DNA of 15,967 nt from an uncultured Lachnospiraceae bacterium (GTDB taxonomy: Bacteria > Bacillota > Clostridia > Lachnospirales > Lachnospiraceae): positions 1 to 15,967 of the forward strand of contig CAJTRU010000008.1 in assembly GCA_910579085.1 (NCBI GenBank). Direction: 5' to 3'. Both the position numbers and the translations under genes were made by a program. The notes under the pieces were generated by a model. The model did no database searches. It was not told the origin of the DNA and saw only the letters and a program-made list of their open reading frames with translations. Positions 6,283 through 14,071 of this stretch are shown piece by piece. Position 1 is the first letter of the stretch. The number at the start of each line of letters is the position of its first letter.

Positions 6283-7720
6283 AATTACAAAAAGGCTGGT
6301 TGGATATTTTTCTGCTGTTTTACTAGTTTTTTCATTTATTGTGGGTATTTTGTTCCAGGCGTTGTTTACATGGCACACTGCAAGCCTGCATAAACAGGAA
6401 TTAAAAGAGAGGGCATTTTCTATTGCTGGCACATTGTCAGAGTTCTGCCAGTCTGGAAATTATGGACAGGGCCGTGGCATGGGAGGCGGATATGGCGCAT
6501 ATTTAAGGTTTATAGATGAGATTGCTATGAGCAATGTGTGGCTTTTAGATAAAAATTTACAAAATATTGAAACAGGACATAAAGGCAGTTCATTTTCAAA
6601 TGGGGAACTCCCAGACGGTGCAGAAGAAATAGTATATAAAGTATTCCAGGAAGAAGCAGAATGTATACAGAATTCCAATATAATGCCAGGAATAACTTCT
6701 GTAACTACTGGAGTGCCTGTAAAGGATGGGGACGGGGATATATTTGCTGTACTTCTGCTTCACAGTTCTATAAAAGGCATGGAGCAGGCACAGCATGATG
6801 GTATATTTATACTGCTGTTCTGTATTCTGGCTGCACTGGTATTTGCGGTTTTGCTTTCTGTACTTCTTGCACGCCGTTTTATAAGGCCTTTGCATATAAT
6901 GTATAATGTAACAGGACAGATTATAAAAGGTAATTACCAGGCAAAAACATGTATTAAACAAAATGACGAAACAGGTGTATTGGCGCATAATATTGATGAA
7001 CTTTCAACAAGGCTTTCTGAGGCAGAAGCAGAGAGAAAAGAGCTTGACCAGATGCGCCAGGACTTTATTTCAAATATTTCCCACGAATTAAGGACGCCTG
7101 TTACTGTAATAAAAGGTTCGCTTGAAGTGCTGGATGAAGGGCTTGTAACAGGACAGGAAGAAATGAAAGAGTATTTCCACCAGATGCTTGCGGATGTATC
7201 CCAGTTACAGAGGCTTGTTAATGATTTGCTGGAACTTTCACGCTTACAGAATACAGGTTTTAAGATAGAAAAAACAAAAATTAACCTTACAGATGTAGTT
7301 TTTGAGGTTGTACGTTCAATGCGCCAGGCAGCATTGGACAAGAATATTACTATAAATGCAGGGGATGGATTTCCATTTCCATTTTATGGGGATTATGGAA
7401 GGCTGCGCCAGATGTTTACAGTTATATTAGATAATGCAATAAAGTTTTCAGAACCAGGGCAGGCTGTGGATGTTAAAATGCAGGAAAACCAGAATGGCTG
7501 TGAAATTATAATATCAGACTGTGGGAAAGGGATACCAGAGGAATATCTTCCATATATATTTGACCGTTTTTATAAGGAGCAGTCTGGACAGAACAGGACA
7601 GGGAGCGGGCTTGGCCTTTCTATAGCAAAACAGATTGCCAGGAGGCATAACGTGGAAATAAAATGTGTAAGCAGGGAGGGGGAAGGAACAAGCTTTTTAT
7701 TCAGCTTCTCCAATAATTAA
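6272..7720 (+). CDS. Membrane sensor histidine kinase with Gly-rich extracytoplasmic sensor
   Basis: A 482-aa kinase paired with the preceding regulator. The ATG at 6272 has GAGGGG at 6259-6264; longer in-frame readings upstream run through the regulator gene and are rejected. Membrane segments are at about 11-33 and 177-200, enclosing an extracytoplasmic sensor of about 140 residues. HAMP linker about 201-255, phospho-acceptor H271 in NISHELRTPVT, N-box DNAIKFS (387-393), G1 DCGKGIPEEY, F-box FDRFYKE and G2 GSGLGLSIAKQ. All catalytic motifs are present. The sensor carries a Gly/Arg-rich patch at 62-75 (GNYGQGRGMGGGYG) resembling the tail of the divergently encoded DUF2680 protein. No clear terminator follows, so some readthrough toward spoIVA is possible. 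The ligand is unknown. Confidence 0.92.
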   Translation: MKYKITKRLVGYFSAVLLVFSFIVGILFQALFTWHTASLHKQELKERAFSIAGTLSEFCQSGNYGQGRGMGGGYGAYLRFIDEIAMSNVWLLDKNLQNIETGHKGSSFSNGELPDGAEEIVYKVFQEEAECIQNSNIMPGITSVTTGVPVKDGDGDIFAVLLLHSSIKGMEQAQHDGIFILLFCILAALVFAVLLSVLLARRFIRPLHIMYNVTGQIIKGNYQAKTCIKQNDETGVLAHNIDELSTRLSEAEAERKELDQMRQDFISNISHELRTPVTVIKGSLEVLDEGLVTGQEEMKEYFHQMLADVSQLQRLVNDLLELSRLQNTGFKIEKTKINLTDVVFEVVRSMRQAALDKNITINAGDGFPFPFYGDYGRLRQMFTVILDNAIKFSEPGQAVDVKMQENQNGCEIIISDCGKGIPEEYLPYIFDRFYKEQSGQNRTGSGLGLSIAKQIARRHNVEIKCVSREGEGTSFLFSFSNN

Positions 7721-7788
7721 AATTAATTTGTTCTAATATGCTCCAGTATTTCATATAGATAGATAAACCGGATAAAGTGTGCATTGAA

Positions 7789-7821
7789 GACAAACGGGTG
7801 GTGCTTTAGGCACTCTTTGTC
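7789..7821 (+). other. Stem-loop upstream of spoIVA
   Basis: GACAAA (7789-7794) pairs with TTTGTC (7816-7821), and inside it GTGC (7801-7804) pairs with GCAC (7810-7813) around TTTAG. It ends about 40 nt before the spoIVA start. It contains ACGGGTGGTGCT (7794-7805), a 12-mer also found at 39-50. It could be leader structure or an element scar; no known riboswitch was recognised. Confidence 0.35.
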
Positions 7822-7862
7822 CAGATGGCAGGATAAAAGATGTCCGGAGATTGGAGGAGCAT

Positions 7863-9341
7863 ATGAACGGATTTCAGGTATATAAGGATATTGCAGAACG
7901 TACAAATGGTGAATTTTATCTAGGTGTATGTGGTCCTGTAAGAACCGGCAAATCTACATTTATTAAGAGATTTATGGAACTGCTTGTACTGCCAGAAATT
8001 AAGGATGAACATGATAAAGAAAGGGCAGTTGATGAGCTGCCACAGTCAGCCGCTGGCAAGACAATTATGACTACAGAGCCTAAGTTTATACCAAAAGAAG
8101 CGGCGTCAATAACTCTTTATGGTGATAACCAGGTAAAAGCCAGGCTTATAGATTGTGTAGGATATATTGTAAAAGGTGCAGGAGGGCTTGAAGAGGGTGA
8201 TGGGGAGCGGATGGTCATGACCCCGTGGTCTGATAAACCTATGCCTTTTACACAGGCAGCAGAACTTGGTACACGCAAGGTAATACATGACCATTCAACT
8301 ATAGGGATAGTAGTGACTACAGATGGAAGTTTTGGGGATATACCAAGGGAGGCATACTATGAGCCAGAAGAAAGGACTATCCAGGAACTTAAAGCGATAG
8401 GCAAGCCATTTATTGTAATAGTAAATTCATCAAAGCCATTTAGTGAAGAGGCACAAGAAACTGTAAAAAGCATTAATAATAAATACCAGGTACAGGCAAC
8501 AGCGCTTAACTGTAACCAGCTTCGTATGGAGGATGTTCAAAAAATCATGGAAAAACTTCTTGCGTCATTCCCTGTCAGCCAGGTAGAATTCCATATGCCA
8601 AAATGGGTTGAAATGCTTAAACCTTCCCACTGGCTTAAAAAGGAACTTATAGACAATGTACGTGGAATTCTGGCTAAAATTGCTGTTATAAATGATATTA
8701 CATCTGATAATTTTGCTTCTGAAAGTGAATACATAAAAGAATTCAGGATTGAACATATTGGAATGGAAAATGGCAGGGTGAAGATATCAGTTGTCTTTGA
8801 TGACAGCAGGTACTACCAGGTACTAAGCGAACTTGTAGGTGTACCAGTGGAAGGGGAGTACCAGCTTATCCACCTGCTTAAAGAATATGCTGCCAAAAAG
8901 AATGAAATAGGCAAAATAAGTGATGCATGGAATGAAGTACACAGGAAAGGCTATGGTGTAATAACGCCTTCAGTTGATGAAATTACAATAGACCAGCCCG
9001 AGCTTATAAGGCATGGCAGCAAATATGGTGTCAAACTTAAAGCAACAAGCCCGTCAGTCCATCTTATACAGGCAAATATTGAAACAGAAATTGCGCCTAT
9101 AGTTGGCACACAGCAGCAGGCAGAAGACCTTATAGAATATATTTCAGGACAGAATTCTGAAGGCGGTGACGGTGGAATATGGGATACTAATATATTTGGC
9201 AAAACAGTGCGGCAGCTTGTTGAAGAAGGTATGGAAAGCAAGGTAGGCAAACTTACTGATGAAAGCCAGCTTAAACTCCAGGAAACTATACAGAAGGTTA
9301 TAAATGACAGCAATGGCGGGCTTGTGTGCATAATAATTTAA
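7863..9341 (+). CDS. spoIVA: Stage IV sporulation protein A, spore coat morphogenetic ATPase
   Basis: A 492-aa protein, the same length as the Bacillus subtilis protein, which hydrolyses ATP to polymerise into the basement layer of the spore coat around the forespore and is needed for cortex assembly. The N-terminus GEFYLGVCGPVRTGKSTFIK holds the Walker A motif (residues 24-31, K30), followed by the family signatures DELPQSAAGKTIMTTEPKF, DCVGYIVKGA, STIGIVVTTDGS and GKPFIVIVNS. The C-terminus ends in GGLVCIII, matching the hydrophobic end used for localisation and assembly. The ATG at 7863 is chosen over an in-frame TTG at 7851 because that TTG is part of the ribosome binding site (TTGGAGGAG). 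It marks the host as a spore-former. In relatives it is transcribed in the mother cell by sigma-E; no convincing sigma-E promoter was read here. Confidence 0.97.
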   Translation: MNGFQVYKDIAERTNGEFYLGVCGPVRTGKSTFIKRFMELLVLPEIKDEHDKERAVDELPQSAAGKTIMTTEPKFIPKEAASITLYGDNQVKARLIDCVGYIVKGAGGLEEGDGERMVMTPWSDKPMPFTQAAELGTRKVIHDHSTIGIVVTTDGSFGDIPREAYYEPEERTIQELKAIGKPFIVIVNSSKPFSEEAQETVKSINNKYQVQATALNCNQLRMEDVQKIMEKLLASFPVSQVEFHMPKWVEMLKPSHWLKKELIDNVRGILAKIAVINDITSDNFASESEYIKEFRIEHIGMENGRVKISVVFDDSRYYQVLSELVGVPVEGEYQLIHLLKEYAAKKNEIGKISDAWNEVHRKGYGVITPSVDEITIDQPELIRHGSKYGVKLKATSPSVHLIQANIETEIAPIVGTQQQAEDLIEYISGQNSEGGDGGIWDTNIFGKTVRQLVEEGMESKVGKLTDESQLKLQETIQKVINDSNGGLVCIII

Positions 9342-9380
9342 GATAATAAAAAATAAAATACATAAAAATAAATTACATAA

Positions 9381-9410
9381 AAAATCCCCCGTTTAAAAGC
9401 GGGGGATTTT
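9381..9410. terminator. Strong bidirectional terminator between spoIVA and glmS
   Basis: AAAATCCCCCG (9381-9391) and CGGGGGATTTT (9400-9410) make an 11-bp perfect stem with an 8-nt loop. A/T tracts on both sides let it work for both convergent genes. Confidence 0.92.
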
Positions 9411-9466
9411 GCTGTTCTGGCATAAGCCAGGTTTTTTAATATAATTCCTGCAACGTATCTGTGTTT

Positions 9467-11287
9467 TTATTCAACAGTTACTGATTTTGCCAGGTTTCTT
9501 GGCTGGTCTACGTTAAGCCCTCTTGCAGTTGCAGTATAATATGCAATATATTGTAACACTATAGCAGCTCCAAATGGGGCAAATAAATCATTTACTGGCG
9601 GAAGGGTAATAAGGTGGTCACAAAGTGATGCGTCAACCTGTGCGCCAGTGCCTGCAACCATTATAACTTTTGCACCACGTGAACGTACCTCACGGATATT
9701 TGAAATCATTTTAGCAAATACGTTTTCCTGTGTAGCAAGTGCAATTACTGGCACATTATCTGTAATAAGGGAAATAGTGCCATGTTTAAGTTCACCTGCT
9801 GCATAAGCTTCTGAATGTATATAACTTACTTCTTTTAACTTGATTGAGCCTTCACATGAAAGTGCATAGTCAAGCCCGCGCCCAATAAAGAACAGGCTTT
9901 TTGTCTTTTTAAGTTTATTGCTTATAGGTTCTATTGCCTTGTCACAAGAAAGCATATTTTCTACAAATGAAGGCATTTCAAGAAGTGTGGCTGCCAGTTT
10001 CCTGGTTTCGTCCTCTGTTAATGTCCCTTTGGCAAGTGCAAACCTGAATGAAACCAGGTATACTGCGGCAAGCTGTACAGTATATGCCTTAGTGCTTGCA
10101 ACAGCTATTTCCGGGCCAGCATGTGTATAAAGCACATAGTCACTTTCACGTGCAATAGAAGAGCCTTTAACATTTACTATTGACAGGGTTTTTGCGCCAT
10201 TTTCCTTTGCCAGCCTTAAAGCAGCAAGGGTGTCTGCGGTTTCACCTGACTGTGATATAGTAATAACAAGTGTACTGCTGTCAAGTATAGGGTCCTGGTA
10301 GCGGAACTCTGATGCAATATCAACAGTAACAGGAATTCTTGAAAACCTTTCTATCATGTTCTTTCCAATAAGCCCTGCATGCATTGCTGTTCCACAGGCT
10401 GTAATAACTATCCTGTTAATATCTGTAAAAAGGCTGTCAGGTATGTTATCTGCTGAAAAATCAGGCAGCCCGTCTTTTATTCTTGGGGATATTGTATTGT
10501 GCAGTGATTCTGGCTGCTCATGTATTTCTTTAAGCATAAAATACTCATAGCCGCCTTTTCTTGCTGCCGCCATATCCCAGTTTACATGAAGCATATCTGG
10601 TTCAATTTCGTTCTGGTCAAGGTCTGTAATATTAATGCTCTTTGCGGTAAGGTGTGCTATATGGTGTTCTGGCAGTACAAAATAATCTTTGGAATATTTT
10701 ATAAGTGCAACCATGTCTGATGCAATAATAGCACCCTCCTTTGTAGCAGTAGCAACAAGCGGGCTTCCGTTCCTTATTGCATAAATGCTTCCAGGATGGT
10801 CTTCAAACATAATACAAAAAGCATATGCACCATGCAGTTTTTTAACAGCTTTTTTAATTGCCCTTACAGGATTGTTCTTATAACATGAGTCAATAACCAT
10901 AGCAGCAATTTCAGAGTCTGTCTGGGATACTGGCTCTTTGCCTTCCTTTGCAAGTTCATCCTGTAGTTCCTTATAATTTTCAATAATCCCGTTGTGGATA
11001 AGGGTTACTTTGCCAAAACGGTGCGGATGGCAGTTAGTTTCAGAAACCCCTCCATGTGTAGCCCATCTCGTGTGCCCTATACCACACTTTGCTGTGTCAG
11101 AAGAAGCAGAAGCAACTTTATCTGAAAGGCCTGAAACCTTTCCAACAGCTTTAATTGTCCTTATTCCGTTCTCTGTAAAATAAGAAATCCCTGCACTGTC
11201 ATAACCACGGTATTCAAGTGCCTTAAGTCCCTGCAAAAGTACCTCTTTTGCGTTGATATTACCTGTAAATCCAATAATTCCACACAT
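9467..11287 (-). CDS. glmS: Glutamine-fructose-6-phosphate aminotransferase (isomerizing)
   Basis: A 606-aa cytoplasmic enzyme making glucosamine-6-phosphate from fructose-6-phosphate and glutamine, the first step to UDP-GlcNAc for peptidoglycan. The N-terminal class II glutaminase domain begins MCGIIGFTG, with Cys2 as nucleophile after Met removal, and contains EYRGYDSAGI, HTRWATHG and HNGIIENY. Two SIS domains follow, with ITACGTAMHAG and ISQSGETADT in the first and FFIGRGLDYALSCEGSIKLKE plus EAYAAGELKHG in the second. The end DQPRNLAKSVTVE is the typical C-terminus holding the fructose-6-phosphate-site Lys. Length matches the family. GAGGT (11293-11297) precedes the ATG. Expression is controlled by the glmS ribozyme in the leader. 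Confidence 0.98.
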   Translation of the reverse strand: MCGIIGFTGNINAKEVLLQGLKALEYRGYDSAGISYFTENGIRTIKAVGKVSGLSDKVASASSDTAKCGIGHTRWATHGGVSETNCHPHRFGKVTLIHNGIIENYKELQDELAKEGKEPVSQTDSEIAAMVIDSCYKNNPVRAIKKAVKKLHGAYAFCIMFEDHPGSIYAIRNGSPLVATATKEGAIIASDMVALIKYSKDYFVLPEHHIAHLTAKSINITDLDQNEIEPDMLHVNWDMAAARKGGYEYFMLKEIHEQPESLHNTISPRIKDGLPDFSADNIPDSLFTDINRIVITACGTAMHAGLIGKNMIERFSRIPVTVDIASEFRYQDPILDSSTLVITISQSGETADTLAALRLAKENGAKTLSIVNVKGSSIARESDYVLYTHAGPEIAVASTKAYTVQLAAVYLVSFRFALAKGTLTEDETRKLAATLLEMPSFVENMLSCDKAIEPISNKLKKTKSLFFIGRGLDYALSCEGSIKLKEVSYIHSEAYAAGELKHGTISLITDNVPVIALATQENVFAKMISNIREVRSRGAKVIMVAGTGAQVDASLCDHLITLPPVNDLFAPFGAAIVLQYIAYYTATARGLNVDQPRNLAKSVTVE

Positions 11288-11335
11288 AATTTACCTCATT
11301 TCTGCATTATTTGCCTATATTATTATATTAAAGAG

Positions 11336-11507
11336 TACCTTTGCTGATACAGTATTTGTTCCCTGGTTGCCCAGGTATTTGCCTGTATCTGACGTATGCA
11401 AATAATACGAAAAGGCATCCGCCGAAATTTCGATAACCTTTTACCTCGTCACCCTTAAAAACTGCTTCCAGGCAATATCTTAAAATGCAGGGTAAGGGAC
11501 TGGCGCT
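11336..11507 (-). ncRNA. glmS ribozyme/riboswitch
   Basis: Read on the minus strand, the self-cleavage site lies in A|GCGCC (A at 11507, cut before the G at 11506). GTCCCTTA pairs with TAAGGG-GAC as an extended P1, followed by the invariant core GACGAGGT, GGTTATCGAAATTTCGGCGG and ATGCC. The P2 pairing AAAAGG/CCTTTT replaces the GGAGG/CCTCC of B. subtilis, a compensatory change. P3 (CGTAT/ATACG) follows, then P4 (GATACAG/CTGTATC) enclosing P4.1 (CCTGG-GCAA-CCAGG). Glucosamine-6-phosphate is the cofactor for cleavage, and the cleaved mRNA is degraded. The cut falls about 58 nt after the predicted transcript start. The 3' boundary is approximate. Confidence 0.96.
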
Positions 11508-11571
11508 AATGTTTAAAGACATTTCTGTCCAGAAATATAGCTGGCAGGCTGGACTGCCATTTCCTTGAAAG

Positions 11572-11600
11572 ATTTTAACATGCCATATAATATGTGTCAA
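11572..11600 (-). promoter_or_regulatory. Sigma-A promoter of glmS
   Basis: On the minus strand, a perfect -35 TTGACA (11595-11600), a 17-nt spacer and -10 TAAAAT (11572-11577). The start would be near 11565, leaving the ribozyme in the leader. The stretch before the cleavage site contains a GTCCAG/CTGGAC stem-loop. The IS unit begins about 20 bp upstream of the -35 box. Confidence 0.85.
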
Positions 11601-11606
11601 GGAGAT

Positions 11607-11621
11607 GTTCATTTGCGGACA
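11607..11621 (+). repeat. Left copy of direct repeat flanking the IS unit (putative target-site duplication)
   Basis: GTTCATTTGCGGACA here is identical to 15230-15244. It abuts the left tip of IS copy 1. Depending on where the IS tip is placed (ACGTCCG or CGTCCG), the duplicated target is 12 or 14 bp, because the outer bases of the 15-mer overlap the IS tips. Confidence 0.6.
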
Positions 11622-11911
11622 CGTCCGTTTCATAAATTTTTAAGCACTTCTAAAAGCCTGTTGTCATTTAACAGGCAGCCAAACATACTGGTTTTATAAG
11701 CTTTTTTCCTTGGCTGTGATAAAACATATTTTTTATGTGCCATTAATGCAAACTTTCTTAATATATTCAATGATTTTAAGCTGTTTTCTGACAAAACAGC
11801 ACTGCTGTCTTCTGAAAATACAACATCCAGTATCCAGTGCATGCTTTAAATTTTCCAGTGTTCCCTGCTGGTTTCCAGTAATTTTTCTGCACTTGTGCAA
11901 AGGCTTGTAAT
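11621..11911 (-). mobile_element. ISAs1-family IS remnant, copy 1 (transposase 3' end only)
   Basis: These 291 bp align without gaps to 14209-14499 of copy 2 (constant offset of 2588), with about two mismatches seen. The tip ACGTCCGTTTCATAAA equals both ends of copy 2. Similarity stops abruptly after 11911, where the NB-ARC/TPR gene remnant begins, so the rest of the IS and the 5' part of that gene were lost together at this junction. Confidence 0.85.
11630..11911 (-). pseudogene. Truncated ISAs1-family transposase (C-terminal end)
   Basis: Only the last 90 or so codons remain. The readable stretch (11630-11842) starts MHWILDVVFSED and matches the end of the copy 2 transposase apart from one substitution (GCLLND versus DCLLND). 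Just upstream, the codon for the glutamate in HWKIES, the likely third residue of the catalytic DDE triad, is TAA (11846-11848) instead of GAA. It is doubly dead: truncated and with a nonsense change at the active site. Confidence 0.85.
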
Positions 11912-12728
11912 CTGGACAAAGCACTGGACAGTTAAAAAGCTGTGTTATGAACTAGAGGAGAAAGGTTTCCAGTTAAAGTACAAGGATGAAGAAGGTGAAC
12001 TAGTAAATATACAAAAGTCTTATGAAACCTTATATGATTTATCAGAACTGACAGAAGCAGAACAGAATATCTTAGAAGCATTTTCTGTATTCCCATATAT
12101 TCCTTTGGCAACAGAAATATGTAACCAATGGCTGCTTTTAGATGCAGGAGTTAGTGAAGATGATGATATTTTAACAGGATTATATGAAAAAGGCTGGTTG
12201 CAGTTTGATATGGAACATGAGAGTTACAGCCTGCATCCAGTATTTGCGAAGTTTATTTATGAGAAATGCAGACCTGGGATAAAAACGCATCATAGGTTAA
12301 TAGAAGCCTGCCAGAAATATATTCCATTTGCAGAGGATATTATTGAAAAAATGGATATGGAGGGAAGAATAGAACAAGCCAAATTTATAGACAGTCTTGC
12401 TTTTTTGCTATATCATATGGGAGAATATAAAAAGTCAGAAGGATTATTTAAAAAAGTTTTACTGATAAATGCGAAGATATTAGGGAAGGAACATCCAGAT
12501 ACATACAACAGTTATAATAACCTTGCAGGGTTGTATGAGAGCCAGGGGAAATATAAGATATCATTAAGTTATTATTGTAAAGCATATACAATTTTTCTAC
12601 ATAAACTTGGAGTGAACCATCCAAATACTCAAAAGGTTTATAAAAATTTTGAGCTTGCATATATGGCGTATAATCCAGAAGGTGATTTTGAGCAATGGCT
12701 AGAAGAAGAAATGAAAGAAACAGAATAG
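11912..12728 (+). pseudogene. 3' remnant of an NB-ARC/STAND-type protein with TPR repeats
   Basis: An open frame of about 270 codons that begins at the IS junction; its nominal GTG start (11895) lies within IS sequence and is an artefact. The first part (TVKKLCYELEEKGF...) looks like the end of an NTPase domain. A winged-helix segment follows (LTEAEQNILEAFSVFPYIPL...ILTGLYEKGWLQFD...YSLHPVFAKFIYEK), typical of NB-ARC proteins, and then kinesin-light-chain-like TPR motifs (KFIDSLAFLLYHMGEYKKSEGLFKKVL; HPDTYNSYNNLAGLYESQGKY; HPNTQKVYKNFELAYMAY). The P-loop half is missing. STAND proteins of this layout act as signal-triggered switches, including in phage defence; the effector and role of this one cannot be told. 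It ends 93 bp before a good terminator. Confidence 0.7.
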
Positions 12729-12820
12729 TAGTAATTTGTTTATAGGTGAATACACACAGCATAGGGCAGCAGGTTTAAGGGGTTAATGCTAATGTGGATA
12801 ATTACATAGGCATGATATAA

Positions 12821-12854
12821 GGCATATGCGTGGGCACATGCCTTTTCTTTTTTT
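12821..12854 (+). terminator. Intrinsic terminator after the TPR gene remnant
   Basis: GGCATATGC (12821-12829) pairs with GCACATGCC (12834-12842) with one A-C mismatch and a GTGG loop, followed by TTTTCTTTTTTT (12843-12854). Confidence 0.75.
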
Positions 12855-12855
12855 G

Positions 12856-13419
12856 CTAAATATCCAGCAAATCGGCAATTTCCGAGAAGTTGATATATAA
12901 GTCATTATAGATATTGACCTTGATTGTGGAATCGAATAGGTATTGTACGCTCACGATATTACCTTCAAAGTAATTTACGGTGATGGTTTTTCTCTTTGGG
13001 TCAACAATCCAGTATTCCCGCACTCCGTAATTCTTGTAATAGTATGCTTTTTTGATGTAATCGTCAGACGCATTACTTGGAGAAACAATCTCAATAATAA
13101 AATCAGGAGCTCCATTACATCGTTGCTCGTCCAGTTTGTCTTTGTCACATACAATCATAATATCCGGTTGAACGATAGTAAGGGGGTTCTTTGAAAGTAT
13201 TACGTCAAACGGAGCAGGAAAAACCTCACAATCTCCATTCTTTTTTTGGATGTAGGTATGAAATGTTGTTATTAAGTTCGTTATTAAGGCTTGATGAATG
13301 CGTGACGGACTGGCCATATAATAAATCTGTCCGTCAAACACCTCTGCCCTGGCATCTTCTGGAAGTGCCTCGTATTCTTTCAGAGTGGTAATTGTAGGTT
13401 GTGGTTGTATTGCTGGCAT
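12856..13419 (-). CDS. Uma2-family (DUF820) putative PD-(D/E)XK endonuclease
   Basis: A 187-aa protein of full family length. The N-terminus has the usual TLKEYEALPED...AEVFDGQIYYMASPS, then PDIMIVCD (D86), PDFIIEIVSPSN (E110), a Lys pair (K123/K124) and YYYKNYGVREYWIVDP, which together form the PD-(D/E)XK-like core. Known members have a restriction-endonuclease fold; few have proven activity and the cellular role is unclear, so the nuclease function is by family only. AAAGGAAA (about 13428-13435) lies before the ATG. It is the one cargo gene that looks intact. The neighbours on both sides are unrelated in strand and function. Confidence 0.88.
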   Translation of the reverse strand: MPAIQPQPTITTLKEYEALPEDARAEVFDGQIYYMASPSRIHQALITNLITTFHTYIQKKNGDCEVFPAPFDVILSKNPLTIVQPDIMIVCDKDKLDEQRCNGAPDFIIEIVSPSNASDDYIKKAYYYKNYGVREYWIVDPKRKTITVNYFEGNIVSVQYLFDSTIKVNIYNDLYINFSEIADLLDI

Positions 13420-13509
13420 AGTATCATTTCCTTTCTTGATTATTATGTGTGGTCATATGGGGACAACTGCTGCCGCCTAGTGGAGAATTGCTAACAGATA
13501 GCAGCAGGG

Positions 13510-13605
13510 CTATATGTTTTTGGCTGCTTCAGCTAATTTTTCAGCCACACCCAGCTTGTCATTTTGGATAAGGTCAAGTAGAGAGGAGGCATTGTCTATG
13601 ATTTC
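13510..13605 (-). other. In-frame coding-like extension beyond the Xre stop codon
   Basis: Directly after the TAA of the Xre gene (13606-13608), the same frame stays open for 31 codons to a TAG at 13510-13512. It reads EIIDNASSLLDLIQNDKLG then VAEKLAEAAKNI, an amphipathic, protein-like sequence. It may be the former C-terminus of the Xre protein cut off by a nonsense change, or the end of another lost gene. No separate start or ribosome binding site was found. Confidence 0.45.
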
Positions 13606-13857
13606 TTATTGTTCAGAATTAGCAGTAGCAGGCTTTCTTAAATCGTCTTTGGTAAGGAGTACCTTTTGAGCATTATCTATTTCAAAAGCAAGCTGGCATC
13701 CAACGAAATCTGCTATCATAATTAGTTCATCTGCAGAGAAACTGCCTCGTGCAAACTTGTTTCTCATAGCCTGTTCGCTAATACCAAATAGTTGGGCAAG
13801 TTCTTTATATTTCTTGCCTTTCATGCTGAGCAATCCTTTAATTTTGTCGCTGACCAT
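13606..13857 (-). CDS. Small Xre-family (Cro/C1-type) DNA-binding protein
   Basis: An 83-aa protein with one helix-turn-helix: KYKELAQLFGISEQAMRNKFARGSFSADELIMIADFVGCQLAFEI. GAGAGG precedes the ATG at 13857. It faces away from the truncated gene at 14072, the layout of repressor and divergent operon seen at the control region of phages and integrative elements. Its promoter carries a GTTTnnnAAAC palindrome between the -35 and -10 boxes, which suggests autorepression. The stop is followed in frame by 31 more sense codons, so the protein may be a shortened form of about 115 aa. Confidence 0.8.
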   Translation of the reverse strand: MVSDKIKGLLSMKGKKYKELAQLFGISEQAMRNKFARGSFSADELIMIADFVGCQLAFEIDNAQKVLLTKDDLRKPATANSEQ

Positions 13858-13889
13858 ATCAGTACCTCTCTTTCGTTTAGGATATTACT

Positions 13890-13918
13890 ATTATACAACG
13901 TTTGAGAAACTTTTGCAA
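13890..13918 (-). promoter_or_regulatory. Promoter and candidate operator of the xre gene
   Basis: On the minus strand, -35 TTGCAA (13913-13918), a 17-nt spacer and a perfect -10 TATAAT (13890-13895). The palindrome GTTTGAGAAAC (13900-13910) fills the spacer, where a bound repressor would block polymerase. Confidence 0.55.
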
Positions 13919-13960
13919 TCAAAAAAATATAGAATATAACCAAAAAAGTGTAAAAAGTGT

Positions 13961-13987
13961 TTGATAATGTAATAAGAAAGATATAAT
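13961..13987 (+). promoter_or_regulatory. Possible promoter for the truncated gene at 14072
   Basis: TTGATA (13961-13966) and TATAAT (13982-13987) with a short 15-nt spacer. The -10 is perfect and the orientation fits, but the spacing is not optimal. Confidence 0.35.
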
Positions 13988-14071
13988 ATGTAATCATAGA
14001 CAAAACACAAAGCGAAAAAATAGGTCAAGCGAAGGTAGACGGGAGTACAAAAAAGAAAGGAGCAAACCAAT

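Noticed and set aside
7732..7759. Possible sigma-E promoter for spoIVA (TAATATG and CATATAGA)
   Set aside because: The spacing between the two boxes is about 11 bp, shorter than the 13-15 bp of sigma-E promoters, so it was not annotated although sigma-E control is expected from the family.
11328..11633. Open frame of 101 codons on the minus strand upstream of glmS
   Set aside because: It lies across the glmS ribozyme and promoter, has no protein-like character, and the RNA structure explains the sequence.
11694..11924. Open frames on both strands over IS copy 1 (11710-11910 plus, 11733-11924 minus)
   Set aside because: Same-sequence frames recur over copy 2 (14298-14498) and are shadows of the transposase gene.
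13470..13506. CTGCTG...CAGCAG inverted repeat downstream of the Xre extension
   Set aside because: Only a 6-bp stem with a loop of more than 20 nt and no T-tract; too weak to call a terminator or operator.
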